DNA of 64,000 nt from contig JAEYAU010000186.1 of assembly GCA_023404705.1 (NCBI GenBank), positions 1 to 64,000 of the forward strand, written 5' to 3'. Every line of letters starts with the position of its first letter. The stretch's first letter is position 1. A program made the translations under genes and the position numbers. This document shows positions 8,703-17,339 of this stretch, piece by piece. Origin of the DNA: Pseudomonadota bacterium (GTDB lineage Bacteria > Pseudomonadota > Alphaproteobacteria > Rhizobiales > Xanthobacteraceae). The notes under the pieces were generated by a model. It was not told the DNA's origin. It saw only the letters and a program-made list of their open reading frames with translations, and did not search any database.

Positions 8703-8819
8703 ACCCGTGCATTTGTCGGAAAGATGACTGTGGATTGCGAGGAAAACGCCCTGCCGTAGAGCAAACTTGTCACGGGAACGCATTGAGGCTGTGGGTGAAT
8801 GAGGGCCGAGGAGAAAACC

Positions 8820-9026
8820 ATGTCCCCCGCAGACCTGCCGAGTCGGTTTCCCGTGGGCACGCGCTATGTCGTCGAAGGCGAAGACGGCAAGGACGGCGTG
8901 CTGCGCATCGTGGCGCGCTACCTGATCTATCCGGACGGAACCCGGGTGGATCTCATGGTCGGCAAGACGCGCCGGCCGGCGCGCCGGAGCGGCCGGGCCC
9001 GATCGCAGCACGGCCGCAAGCGCTAA
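8820..9026 (+). CDS. Small basic-tailed protein of unknown function
   Basis: Unrecognised, 68 residues. GAGGAGA five bases before the ATG at 8820 decides the start over ATG 8799. The body (FPVGTRYVVEGEDG..GVLRIVARYLIYPDGTRVDL) looks like a short beta-rich domain, followed by a strongly basic tail (RRPARRSGRARSQHGRKR) that could bind nucleic acid. It lies between two other small plus-strand genes. Confidence 0.6.
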   Translation: MSPADLPSRFPVGTRYVVEGEDGKDGVLRIVARYLIYPDGTRVDLMVGKTRRPARRSGRARSQHGRKR

Positions 9027-9146
9027 GATGCCTTCCTAACATCCTTGCCCACCGCACGTTTTTGGCCTGAACTAGGTCATTGGCCGACCCTCGGAGTCGG
9101 GCCGCGCACGTAAAATCGCGGTCATCAAAAAATTCTCGCAGCGTCA

Positions 9147-9171
9147 GGAACCGCCCCATCGGTTCCGCGTT
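9147..9171 (+). promoter_or_regulatory. EcfG-type promoter before first DUF6894 gene
   Basis: GGAAC (9147-9151), 16-bp spacer, CGTT (9168-9171): an exact match to the alphaproteobacterial general-stress sigma factor consensus GGAAC-N16/17-CGTT, about 107 bases upstream of the GTG start. Confidence 0.6.
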
Positions 9172-9277
9172 GGTGGTCGTTGGACGGTGCGTCGCAGCCC
9201 CGCGCACAGTCCAGAATCAGCGCCCCGGCCCCTCCCCCCGGCCGGGGCGTTTCAACTTCCGGGGACGCAGAGCCATC

Positions 9278-9505
9278 GTGCCGCGCTACTTCCTGAACCT
9301 CACGGACGGCAAGCAGGTCGTCGAGGATCCCGAAGGCCTGGAGCTTCCCGGCGAAGCCGCAGCACGTGAGGAAGCAGCTGTCCTCGCGCGCGAGCTGATT
9401 GCGCATCAGGAAGGCGATTGGGGCGGGTGGTCCATCGCGATCGTCGATGAGAAGGGTCGGCAAGTCGACACTGTGCCGGTGATTTCCACGCAGGACTCCG
9501 CCTAG
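9278..9505 (+). CDS. DUF6894 family small protein (copy 1)
   Basis: A 75-residue protein of the DUF6894 type, recognised by the N-terminal PRYFLNLTDGKQVVEDPEGLELP followed by an Ala/Glu-rich helix and a C-terminal strand (WSIAIVDEKGRQVDTVPV). A GTG start at 9278 is used because the family begins with (M)PRYF and there is no nearby ATG. Copy 2 lies 198 bases downstream and both have a GGAAC-N16-CGTT promoter, pointing to a stress-induced role. Function unknown. Confidence 0.72.
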   Translation: MPRYFLNLTDGKQVVEDPEGLELPGEAAAREEAAVLARELIAHQEGDWGGWSIAIVDEKGRQVDTVPVISTQDSA

Positions 9506-9550
9506 CGGTACGACCGAACCGCGTTGCTGCAAAAAAACCGCTGACGCATC

Positions 9551-9575
9551 GGAACATCCGTCGGCTCAGTGCGTT
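9551..9575 (+). promoter_or_regulatory. EcfG-type promoter before second DUF6894 gene
   Basis: GGAAC (9551-9555), 16-bp spacer, CGTT (9572-9575). It matches the EcfG consensus exactly, 127 bases upstream of copy 2. The spacer sequence differs from that of copy 1, so the elements are conserved rather than simply duplicated. Confidence 0.6.
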
Positions 9576-9702
9576 AGGGGATGGCCTCATCGCTGAGTCG
9601 GATGGTGATCCGATCCGGCCTGACACACGGGACGCATCAGCTCGTGTGGCGTGCGAGAGGCGCATTTGCGTCGATGCATTCCCGCACTGGAAGGCAGCCG
9701 AA

Positions 9703-9942
9703 ATGCCCCGTTACTTCCTCGACTTCACGGACGGTGAGAAGACGATCAAGGATCCGGACGGCCTCGAGCTGTCCGGCCCGGCCGCAGCGCGCGCAGAGGC
9801 CATCACGTTCGGCCGCGAGCTCGTGACACGCGAGGAGATGGACTGGAGCGGTTGGTCGGTCGTGATCCACGACGAGGGTGGCCGCCAGCTCGACGTAATC
9901 CCGCTACTCGGCACGGTGCGGACCGGAATTCGCGCGGCCTGA
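9703..9942 (+). CDS. DUF6894 family small protein (copy 2)
   Basis: A 79-residue paralogue of the preceding gene: MPRYFLDFTDGEKTIKDPDGLELSG, an Ala/Glu helix, DWSGWSVVIHDEGGRQLDVIPLL. The two align end to end with many identical positions, so they arose by tandem duplication. The ATG at 9703 is the natural start because it matches the family N-terminus. Function unknown; the EcfG-type promoter suggests general stress response membership. Confidence 0.72.
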   Translation: MPRYFLDFTDGEKTIKDPDGLELSGPAAARAEAITFGRELVTREEMDWSGWSVVIHDEGGRQLDVIPLLGTVRTGIRAA

Positions 9943-9991
9943 CCTTTATCGCTTCCTTGAAAGCTGCACAGAGCGCGCGATGTCCGCGCGC

Positions 9992-11119
9992 TTATTCGCG
10001 TCCCAACACCAGATCGTCGCGGTGAATCATCTCGGCACGCCCCTCGATGCCGAGAATCTTCGCGATGTCGTTCGACGAGCGGCCTTTGATCTTGTCGGCG
10101 TCCACGGCGTCGTAAGCGACGAGACCGCGGCCGACCTCGGCGCCGTCGGGACCCCGCAAGATCACGGCGTCGCCGCGCGAGAAGTCGCCATCGATGCGGC
10201 GCACGCCCGCGGGCAGCAAGCTCTTCCCGCCGCGCAGCGCCGTGACGGCGCCGGCGTCGATGGTGAGCGTGCCCCTCGGCTCGAGCGAGCCCGCGATCCA
10301 TCGCTTGCGCGATGTGACCGGATTGGCCGGCGTGAGAAACCAGGTACAGCGGCCGCCCTTCGCAACGGCCGCGAGCGGATGCGCGACGCGGCCCGAGGCG
10401 ATCACCATGTGCGTGCCGCCCGTGGTCGCGATCTTGCCGGCTTCGATCTTGGTCTGCATACCGCCGCGCGAGAGCTCGGAGCCCGCTGCGCCCGCGACGC
10501 CTTCGATCTCGGGTGTGATGCGCTCGACCAGCGGGATCAGCTTCGCGTCCGCCTTCTCGCCTGGCGGCGCATCGTAGAGGCCGTCGATATCGGAGAGCAA
10601 AACCAGCAGATCGGCGCTCGCCATGGTGGCGACGCGCGCGGCGAGGCGATCGTTATCGCCATAGCGGATCTCGGAGGTCGCCACCGTGTCGTTCTCGTTG
10701 ATCACCGGAACGGCGCGCCATTCGAGGAGCTTGCCGATGGTCGAGCGCGCATTGAGATAACGCCGCCGCTCCTCGGTGTCGCCGAGCGTCACCAGCACCT
10801 GGCCGGCCGAGATGCCGTGGCGACCGAGCGCCTCGGCCCAGGTGCGGGCCAGCGCGATCTGGCCGACCGCTGCAGCGGCCTGCGAGTCCTCGAGCCGCAG
10901 CGGCCCGCGCGGCAGCTTCAGCATGGCGCGGCCGAGCGCGATCGCGCCCGAGGAGACCACCAGCACGTCGCGGGCATCGCGGTGCAGCTCTGCGATGTCT
11001 GCCGCGAGCGAGGCGAGCCAATCCTCCTTCACGCCGCCGGCCTTGGCGTCGACCAGCAGAGACGAGCCTACCTTGACGACGATGCGGCGGAATTCGGCGA
11101 TGGTGGGGATGCGCGACAT
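9992..11119 (-). CDS. proB: Glutamate 5-kinase
   Basis: A 375-residue enzyme that phosphorylates glutamate with ATP in the first step of proline synthesis. An N-terminal amino-acid kinase domain (about 8-265: IVVKVGSSLLVD, VVSSGAIALGR, PVINENDTVAT, YGDNDRLAARVA, LLSDIDGLYDAPP, GGMQTKIEAGKIAT) is followed by a C-terminal PUA domain (about 285-370: GTLTIDAGAVTAL). Length matches PUA-containing ProB. In most rhizobia it is adjacent to proA and obgE; here small plus-strand genes lie on one side and a DUF72 gene on the other. Confidence 0.96.
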   Translation of the reverse strand: MSRIPTIAEFRRIVVKVGSSLLVDAKAGGVKEDWLASLAADIAELHRDARDVLVVSSGAIALGRAMLKLPRGPLRLEDSQAAAAVGQIALARTWAEALGRHGISAGQVLVTLGDTEERRRYLNARSTIGKLLEWRAVPVINENDTVATSEIRYGDNDRLAARVATMASADLLVLLSDIDGLYDAPPGEKADAKLIPLVERITPEIEGVAGAAGSELSRGGMQTKIEAGKIATTGGTHMVIASGRVAHPLAAVAKGGRCTWFLTPANPVTSRKRWIAGSLEPRGTLTIDAGAVTALRGGKSLLPAGVRRIDGDFSRGDAVILRGPDGAEVGRGLVAYDAVDADKIKGRSSNDIAKILGIEGRAEMIHRDDLVLGRE

Positions 11120-11255
11120 GATCGATTTACGCTGCCGGGCCCGGCGGCCCGCGGGAGCGGGTTATCCATCACATGCGGAGGGGCTTGGCAATCACCCGGG
11201 GAACCGAGCCCTGCGCAAAGCGGTTCAAGAAGCGGTATCCGCATTGCGAGTCGCT

Positions 11256-12008
11256 ATGGCAGACGTCTTCATCGGCACCTCCGGCTGGACCTATGACGGG
11301 TGGCGTGGCCCGTTCTACCCCGAGGACGTGCCGAAAAAGGACTGGCTGCGCTGGTATGGCGAGCAGTTTCCGACCACCGAGATCAACGGCTCGTTCTACC
11401 GCACCCCGTCTCTCGAAGCCGTACGGGCGTGGCGTGAGACGACGCCGGAAGGCTTCGTCTTCGCCTGGAAGGCGTCGAAGTTCATCACCCACTGGAAGCG
11501 GCTGAGCGACAAGTCGCGCAACAGCATCGCCCTGATGAACACGCGGCTGCGCGCGCTCGGCCGGAAGGTCGGCCCCGTGCTGTTCCAGCTGCCGCCGAAG
11601 ATGCAGGCCAATCCGGAGCGGCTGACGTCCTTCCTGCGACTGCTCTCGGACCGCTACGATTACGTCTTCGAGTTCCGGCACCCGACTTGGTACACGGACG
11701 AGGTCATGGAGATCTTGGAGAAGCATGGCGTCGCGCTGTGCATCTCGGATCATCACGATGCGCCGTCGCCCTGGACCGTCACGGCGCGGCACGTCTATGT
11801 GCGCGGCCATGGGCCGGGCGGACGCTACAAGGACCACTATCCGGACGAGACCCTCGAGGAATGGGCGCGGCTGATCCGCAAGTGGCAGCGCGAGAAGCGC
11901 ATGGTCTACTGCTATTTCGACAACGACCAGAAGAGCGCTGCGCCCGTGGATGCGCGCAAGCTGATCTCGCTGCTGGAAGGCAAGTCGAAGCGCGCGAAGG
12001 CGGCCTGA
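11256..12008 (+). CDS. DUF72 domain-containing protein
   Basis: A 250-residue protein of the DUF72 family (TIM-barrel-like; reaction not established). Family motifs: MADVFIGTSGWTYDGWRGPFYP, the NGSFYRTPS segment, FVFAWKASKFITHWKRL, GPVLFQLPP, FEFRHPTWY and a C-terminal VYCYFDND. ATG at 11256 starts exactly at the family N-terminus. Its TGA (12006-12008) directly abuts the obgE stop on the other strand with no spacer. Divergent from proB. Confidence 0.88.
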   Translation: MADVFIGTSGWTYDGWRGPFYPEDVPKKDWLRWYGEQFPTTEINGSFYRTPSLEAVRAWRETTPEGFVFAWKASKFITHWKRLSDKSRNSIALMNTRLRALGRKVGPVLFQLPPKMQANPERLTSFLRLLSDRYDYVFEFRHPTWYTDEVMEILEKHGVALCISDHHDAPSPWTVTARHVYVRGHGPGGRYKDHYPDETLEEWARLIRKWQREKRMVYCYFDNDQKSAAPVDARKLISLLEGKSKRAKAA

Positions 12009-13043
12009 TCAGGGCTGCCACTTTCCGACCGCGGCGCGCTTGCTGGCGCCGTATTTCGCCTCCTCGATTATGTCGAGCAGCGCGCGCAGCGCCTCCTGCA
12101 CGCCTTGGCGGCTCGCCGAGGAGAGCACGAGGGGTGTCTTCTTGGCGGCGCGCTTGAGGCGGGCGAGCTGCTCCTTGCGTTGTTCGTCCGTGAGGGCGTC
12201 GGCCTTTGAGAGCGCGACGATCTCGGGCTTGTCGACGAGCTCGTGTCCATAGGCTTCGAGCTCGCCGCGCACGGTCTTGTAGGCCTTGCCGGCGTGCTCG
12301 CAGGTGCCGTCCACCAGATGCAGCAGCACGCGGCAGCGCTCGATATGGCCGAGGAAGCGGTCGCCGAGGCCGGCGCCCTCGTGCGCGCCTTCGATCAGGC
12401 CCGGGATGTCGGCGAGCACGAACTCGGAGGCATCGATGCGCACGACGCCGAGCTGCGGGTTGAGCGTCGTGAACGGATAGTCGGCGATCTTCGGCTTGGC
12501 GGCGCTCACAGCGGCGAGGAAGGTCGACTTGCCGGCATTCGGCAGGCCGACGAGGCCCGCGTCGGCGATCAGCTTGAGGCGCAGCCAGATCCAGCGCTCC
12601 TCGCCGGGCTCGCCCGGGTTGGCGCGCCGCGGCGCGCGGTTGGTCGAGGATTTGAAGCGGGTGTTGCCGAAGCCGCCATTGCCGCCCTTGGCGAGCACGA
12701 TGCGCTGGCCGACATGCGTGAGATCCGCGAGCAGGGTCTCGCGGTCCTCGTCGAAGATCTGGGTGCCGACCGGGACCTTCAGCATCACGTCGTCACCGCC
12801 GGCGCCGTGCCGGTCCGAGCCCTTGCCGTGCTCGCCCTTCTTGGCCTTGAAGTGCTGCTGGTAGCGGTAGTCGATGAGCGTGTTGAGCCCGTCCACGGCC
12901 TCGATGATCACATCGCCGCCGCGCCCGCCGTCGCCCCCATTGGGGCCACCGAACTCGATGAACTTCTCGCGCCGGAACGACACGCAGCCGTTGCCGCCGT
13001 CGCCGGAGCGCACATAGACCTTGGCTTCGTCGAGGAACTTCAT
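12009..13043 (-). CDS. obgE: GTPase ObgE/CgtA
   Basis: A 344-residue GTPase bound to the 50S subunit, with roles in ribosome assembly and stress. Start MKFLDEAKVYVRSGDGGNG at 13043 is the conserved Obg N-terminus. The glycine-rich Obg fold (about 1-158) has FRREKFIEFGGPNGGDGGRGGDV; the G domain shows G1 GLPNAGKST, G3 DIPGL, G4 SKAD and G5 SSAS. The C-terminal OCT domain is absent, as in most alphaproteobacteria. Usually it sits beside rpmA; here about 5 kb of inserted genes separate them. Confidence 0.97.
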   Translation of the reverse strand: MKFLDEAKVYVRSGDGGNGCVSFRREKFIEFGGPNGGDGGRGGDVIIEAVDGLNTLIDYRYQQHFKAKKGEHGKGSDRHGAGGDDVMLKVPVGTQIFDEDRETLLADLTHVGQRIVLAKGGNGGFGNTRFKSSTNRAPRRANPGEPGEERWIWLRLKLIADAGLVGLPNAGKSTFLAAVSAAKPKIADYPFTTLNPQLGVVRIDASEFVLADIPGLIEGAHEGAGLGDRFLGHIERCRVLLHLVDGTCEHAGKAYKTVRGELEAYGHELVDKPEIVALSKADALTDEQRKEQLARLKRAAKKTPLVLSSASRQGVQEALRALLDIIEEAKYGASKRAAVGKWQP

Positions 13044-13252
13044 GGGTTCGGTTCGCGCTGCATGGTGCCGCTGAGTTAACGGAAAGCCGGCGCCTGGGCC
13101 AGGGCAGGGGCCGAAAATCGCCGATTCAGGGTGAACTTCGGCCCTCGTGCATGTCGGGTATGCGGGCCGGCTCCGCAAGGCGGCTTGCTGGACGGGCAGG
13201 CTGCGCCTTATGGTCCGGCCCCACCGACACCTTCTCCTCCCCGCATCGACGC

Positions 13253-14158
13253 ATGACACCGCTCGCCGCCGGCGCTTCCCGACGTTCCGCTACGCTCGCC
13301 GGCATCGGCCTGATGCTGCTCGGCATCTTCCTGTTCTCCTGCAACGACGTGCTGGGGAAATGGATGCTGAGCACCTATAGCGTCGGGCAGATGCTGCTGA
13401 TCCGCAGCCTCGCGGCCATGCTGCTGCTGCTGCCGTTCATTTGGCGCGAGCGCAATTCCTTCGCGGTGGCGCCGCGGCCGGGACTGCAGCTGCTGCGCGT
13501 CGTGCTCGCGACGCTCGAGAGCGTGATGTTCTTCTGGGCCGTCACCTATCTGCCGCTCGCCGACGTCGTGACCTTCTATCTCGCGGGCCCGATCTACGTC
13601 ACCGCGCTTTCTGCGCTGTTCCTCGGCGAGCATGTCGGCTGGCGCCGCTGGAGCGCCGTGCTGGTCGGCTTCCTCGGCGTGATCATCTGTCTGCGTCCCT
13701 CGGCCGCGACGCTGACCATGCCGGCGCTGATCGCGCTCGCGGGCAGCATCTTCTTCGCGCTCTTGATGATCACGACCCGCACGCTGCGCGGCACCTCGGA
13801 TACGGTGCTGATCACCGGCATCACCAGCGGCGCGCTCATCTTCGGTCTCGTCACGGCGCCCTTCGCATGGGTGACGCCTTCGCCGCGTGACATCGCGCTG
13901 CTGGCGCTGCTCGGCGTGGTGGCGCAGACCGCGCATGTCTGCGTCAACCGCTCGCTCAAGCTCGCGCCCGCGAGCGTGGTCGTGCCGTATCAATACACGC
14001 TGATCGTCTGGGCCGTGGTGCTCGGCTATCTGGTGTTCGGCGACGTGCCGGAGCCGCTGATGCTGGTCGGCGCCGGCATCATCGTCGGGGCTGGGCTGTT
14101 CATCTTCCTGCGCGAGCAGGCGCGAGGTGTGGCCTCTGCGCCGGCCGAGTATCCGTGA
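13253..14158 (+). CDS. DMT superfamily transporter (EamA)
   Basis: A 301-residue inner-membrane protein with about ten hydrophobic helices and two EamA repeats, e.g. GIGLMLLGIFLFSCNDVLGKWM in the first and a C-terminal SVVVPYQYTLIVWAVVLGYLVFGD. Such carriers export metabolites or amino acids; the substrate is unknown. ATG at 13253 lies just before the first helix. Its 3' end overlaps the convergent LysR gene by 59 bases. The pair with the LysR gene could be regulator plus effector. Confidence 0.85.
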   Translation: MTPLAAGASRRSATLAGIGLMLLGIFLFSCNDVLGKWMLSTYSVGQMLLIRSLAAMLLLLPFIWRERNSFAVAPRPGLQLLRVVLATLESVMFFWAVTYLPLADVVTFYLAGPIYVTALSALFLGEHVGWRRWSAVLVGFLGVIICLRPSAATLTMPALIALAGSIFFALLMITTRTLRGTSDTVLITGITSGALIFGLVTAPFAWVTPSPRDIALLALLGVVAQTAHVCVNRSLKLAPASVVVPYQYTLIVWAVVLGYLVFGDVPEPLMLVGAGIIVGAGLFIFLREQARGVASAPAEYP

Positions 14159-15053
14159 ACGCCTCGCGCAGAAATGCCGTGAGCAGCTCGGCGAAGCTCT
14201 CGGCATAGTGCGGGAGCGTGCGGCGCTTGTCCCAGAGGACCGCGAGGGTGAGCAGCAGCGACTCGCCGCGATAGGTCACGGGAGACGTGCGGATCGTCGC
14301 GGGATCGGTCTCGATGATCGACGGGATCACGGCGACGCCGTGGCCTTGCCGTGCCAGCGCCAGCAGCGCGTTGGCGGTGCTGGATTCGAACATCACTTGC
14401 GGCCGCACGGCCGCGAGGCCGCACGCTGCATCGAAGACGTTGCGGGTCGCGTAGTTCTGGTTCAGCAGCAGCAGCGGATGACGAACCAGGCTTGCGATGT
14501 CGATCGTCGCCTCCGAGCCGAAAGGGTGGTCCGGCGCGCGGGCGGCCAGAAGCCGGAAGGGCGGCAGGACGTGGCTGCCGAAGCGATGATCGTCGATGTG
14601 AATCCCGTTGATCACGTTGATCGAAAGATGCGCCTCGCCGCGCTCCAGCATCGTGAGATGCGTGGCCGCGTCGGCTTCGATCAGATCCAGGCGCACGTCC
14701 GGGACCTGCTCCGCATAGTGATGCAGGAAGCGCGGGAAGATGGCCTCGATCGTCAGCGCCGAGGCCGCGACCTTCAGCACCTTCAAGTCGCCGCGACGCA
14801 GCGCCTGGGCGCGTTCGCCGAGCGAACGCACGCAGGCCAGGATGCCGCGGCAGTCGCCGAGCAGCTGCTCGCCGCGCGGCGACAGGATGAGGCGCCGGCC
14901 TTCGCGCTCGAACAGGGGGAAGCCGAGCTGCTCCTCGAGACTGCGGATCTGGCGCGACAGAGCCGGCTGGGTCACGTGCAGCACCGCTGCGGCGCGTGAC
15001 ACGGTGCCGTGCTCCGCGACCGTCACGAAGGTCTTCAACTGCTTCAGGTCCAT
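14100..15053 (-). CDS. LysR family transcriptional regulator
   Basis: A 317-residue LysR-type regulator: an N-terminal winged helix-turn-helix (MDLKQLKTFVTVAEHGTVSRAAAVLHVTQPALSRQIRSLEE, 1-60) and a periplasmic-binding-like effector domain (about 90-295). Its coding end overlaps the end of the convergent DMT transporter gene. Divergently it faces the peroxiredoxin-like gene across 230 bases, a layout in which LysR proteins often control the opposite gene. The inducer is unknown. Confidence 0.9.
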   Translation of the reverse strand: MDLKQLKTFVTVAEHGTVSRAAAVLHVTQPALSRQIRSLEEQLGFPLFEREGRRLILSPRGEQLLGDCRGILACVRSLGERAQALRRGDLKVLKVAASALTIEAIFPRFLHHYAEQVPDVRLDLIEADAATHLTMLERGEAHLSINVINGIHIDDHRFGSHVLPPFRLLAARAPDHPFGSEATIDIASLVRHPLLLLNQNYATRNVFDAACGLAAVRPQVMFESSTANALLALARQGHGVAVIPSIIETDPATIRTSPVTYRGESLLLTLAVLWDKRRTLPHYAESFAELLTAFLREAFTDTRPAQRPHLAPARAGR

Positions 15054-15284
15054 GGCGCCCCCGCCGGCTCGCCGACAGATACCCGGCGTGATCCGGATAT
15101 CCGCAAGTGGCAGCTAACAGGCTCCGGGCGCCAGTCCGTGTGAGGCGTCTCACAATTCCGACGACCGAGCCTCAGCGATCATATGCCCGCGCTGCATGAC
15201 ACACGACAACAAATCGGCATTGGACGGGCGCGGTCTACATGCGGATTCTGGACACGGCACGTATCGCGCGTGCAGCCCGGAGAC

Positions 15285-15821
15285 ATGCGGATGGCCTTTC
15301 GGCTCAACGATATGGTCGCGAATTTCTGGCAGAGCTCCTCCCAGGGCCCGCTTAATCTTTACAATTTTGCGCGCGGCGACTGGGTCGTCTTCTTCGCCTA
15401 TCCGAAAGACTTCTCGGCCGTCGCGACGGCCGAGATCGCTGCCGCTGCGCGGCTCGTGCCGGATCTCCGGCAGCGCGGCGCGCGGCTCCTCGGTCTGTCG
15501 GTCGATACCGCAGAAAGCCACCGCGAATGGCTCAAGGAGCTGGAGGCTAGGCACGCACTGCGCATCGATTTTCCGCTCGTCGCCGACAGCGACCGCAGCG
15601 TGGCGCAGCTCTACGGCATGCTCGACCCGCGCGATCCCGATCGTCGGACCTCGTCCTGGACCTTGATCATCAGCCCGAACAAGCAGCTGCGGCTCGCGCA
15701 GTCCTCGTCGGCCGCGATGCCGCGCGACTTCGCGGAGATCGTCCGCGCGCTCGATGGGCTCCGACCCGCGCGGCGAAACAGCAAGGCGGCGCTTCGAGCC
15801 GAGGAATGCGGAGCGGTGTGA
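15285..15821 (+). CDS. Peroxiredoxin-like protein lacking the peroxidatic cysteine
   Basis: A 178-residue thioredoxin-fold protein of the AhpC/TSA 1-Cys type: LNDMVANFWQSSSQGPLNLYNF, then DWVVFFAYPKDFSAVATAE, GLSVDTAESHREWLKE and FPLVADSDRSVAQLYGML. In active peroxiredoxins the second segment reads P-x3-T-x2-C; here Ser and Ala occupy the Thr and Cys positions. The only Cys is four residues from the C-terminus. Peroxidase activity is therefore unlikely unless that tail Cys serves. It could be a binding or sensory paralogue. Start ATG 15285 or 15291 removes an unrelated upstream stretch. Divergent from the LysR gene. Confidence 0.75.
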   Translation: MRMAFRLNDMVANFWQSSSQGPLNLYNFARGDWVVFFAYPKDFSAVATAEIAAAARLVPDLRQRGARLLGLSVDTAESHREWLKELEARHALRIDFPLVADSDRSVAQLYGMLDPRDPDRRTSSWTLIISPNKQLRLAQSSSAAMPRDFAEIVRALDGLRPARRNSKAALRAEECGAV

Positions 15822-16033
15822 TCCTTCTCCGCGCGCCGGAGGCGACGGTGAAAAAGAACCACGCCAAGCCGATGCGACGAGACAGCGCTTGTGTCGGAAT
15901 GGGTGCGTCAGTCGCGCGCTTGAGAATGGTGTTGGGATGCGCTTCGATCGGCTCTCGCGGCATTGTTGCTCGAACCGGATAGGGCGATCACCCGGCGCCG
16001 GATAACAGTGCGGACGACATCCCGGAGGGGCTC

Positions 16034-17317
16034 ATGACAGATCTCACACGCCGTCGTTTCACTGCGCTCGCGGGCACCTCGATGCTCTCCCTTGCGTCGA
16101 CGCCGCTGTTCTCGCCGGCCGTGCTCGGACAGGCAAAGCCGAAGCTCGTCGTTGTGGGCGGCGGTCCGGGCGGCGGCACCGTCGCGCATTATGTCGCCAA
16201 GGAATCCCAGGGCGCGATCGACGTCACACTGGTCGAGCCGCAGAAGAACTTCACGACCTGCTTCTTCTCCAACCTCTATGTGGGCGGCTTCCGCGACTTC
16301 AATTCGATCACCCACTCCTACGACAAGGTCGCCAAGGCCGGCGTCACGCTCGCGCCCGAGATGGCGACCGCCATCGACCGCGACAAGCGCGAGGTGACGC
16401 TGTCGGGCGGCAAGAAGCTGTCCTACGACCGGCTCGTGGTGGCGCCGGGCATCGACCTGAAGTTCGACTCGGTGCCGGGCTATTCGGAAGCCGCGGCCGA
16501 GAAGATGCCGCATGCCTGGAAGGCCGGCGCGCAGACGCAGCTGCTGGTCGCGCGCCTCAATGCGCTGAAGGACGGCGAGCTGATCGTGATGGTGGCGCCG
16601 CCCAATCCGTATCGTTGTCCGCCCGGCCCCTATGAGCGGATCTCGATGTTCGCCCATGTGCTCAAGAGCAAGGGCCATACGAAGTCGAAGATCATCATCG
16701 TGGATCCCAAGCCGAACTTCTCCAAGCAGGCGCTCTTCATGGAGGGCTGGGAGAAGCACTATCCGGGCATGATCGAGTGGCAGGACCCGAAGATCCACGG
16801 CGGCATCAAGGGCGTCGATCCCTCGACCGGCGAGGTGAAGACCGATCTCGAAACCTACAAGGCGGCGCTCGCCAACGTGATCCCGGCGCAAATGGCGGGC
16901 AAGATCGCGCGCGACGCGGGGCTCACGGATCAGACGGGCTGGTGCCCGATCGATCCCGCCAACATGAAGTCGAAGAACGATACGAACGTCTTCGTGGTCG
17001 GCGACGCCTGCATTCCGGGCGACATGCCGAAGTCGGCCTTCTCGGCCAACAGCCAGGCCAAGGTCGCCGCGATGATCATTCGCGGCGAGCTCGCCAATGC
17101 GCGCACCTTCCCGGCGCGCTATTCGAACACCTGCTGGAGCCTGATCGCGAAGGACGACGACGTGAAGGTCGGCGGCACCTACGAGCCGGGCGACGGCAAG
17201 CTCAAGGCGGCCACCACCTTCATCAGCCAGAAAGGCGAGGCGGCCGACATCCGCAAGCAGAACTACCAGGAGTCGCTCGACTGGTATGCGGGCATCGTGG
17301 CGGACGTGTTCGGGTAG
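16034..17317 (+). CDS. Sulfide dehydrogenase flavoprotein (FccB/SoxF type)
   Basis: A 427-residue periplasmic flavoprotein of the flavocytochrome c sulfide dehydrogenase family. A Tat signal (TRRRFTALAG) is followed by an FAD/NAD fold (KLVVVGGGPGGGTVAHYV). Cys76 in TTCFFSN sits where the family attaches FAD covalently. Cys195 (YRCPPGPYE) and Cys367 (NTCWSL) fit the redox-active disulfide pair. VFVVGDACIPGDMPKSAFSAN is the second FAD contact. A GGAGGGG precedes the ATG. The cytochrome partner (FccA/SoxE) is not in the window, so electron acceptor and physiological role (sulfide oxidation or detoxification) are inferred. Confidence 0.88.
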   Translation: MTDLTRRRFTALAGTSMLSLASTPLFSPAVLGQAKPKLVVVGGGPGGGTVAHYVAKESQGAIDVTLVEPQKNFTTCFFSNLYVGGFRDFNSITHSYDKVAKAGVTLAPEMATAIDRDKREVTLSGGKKLSYDRLVVAPGIDLKFDSVPGYSEAAAEKMPHAWKAGAQTQLLVARLNALKDGELIVMVAPPNPYRCPPGPYERISMFAHVLKSKGHTKSKIIIVDPKPNFSKQALFMEGWEKHYPGMIEWQDPKIHGGIKGVDPSTGEVKTDLETYKAALANVIPAQMAGKIARDAGLTDQTGWCPIDPANMKSKNDTNVFVVGDACIPGDMPKSAFSANSQAKVAAMIIRGELANARTFPARYSNTCWSLIAKDDDVKVGGTYEPGDGKLKAATTFISQKGEAADIRKQNYQESLDWYAGIVADVFG

Positions 17318-17339
17318 GTAAGGCGCTAGCTCCTCCGCC

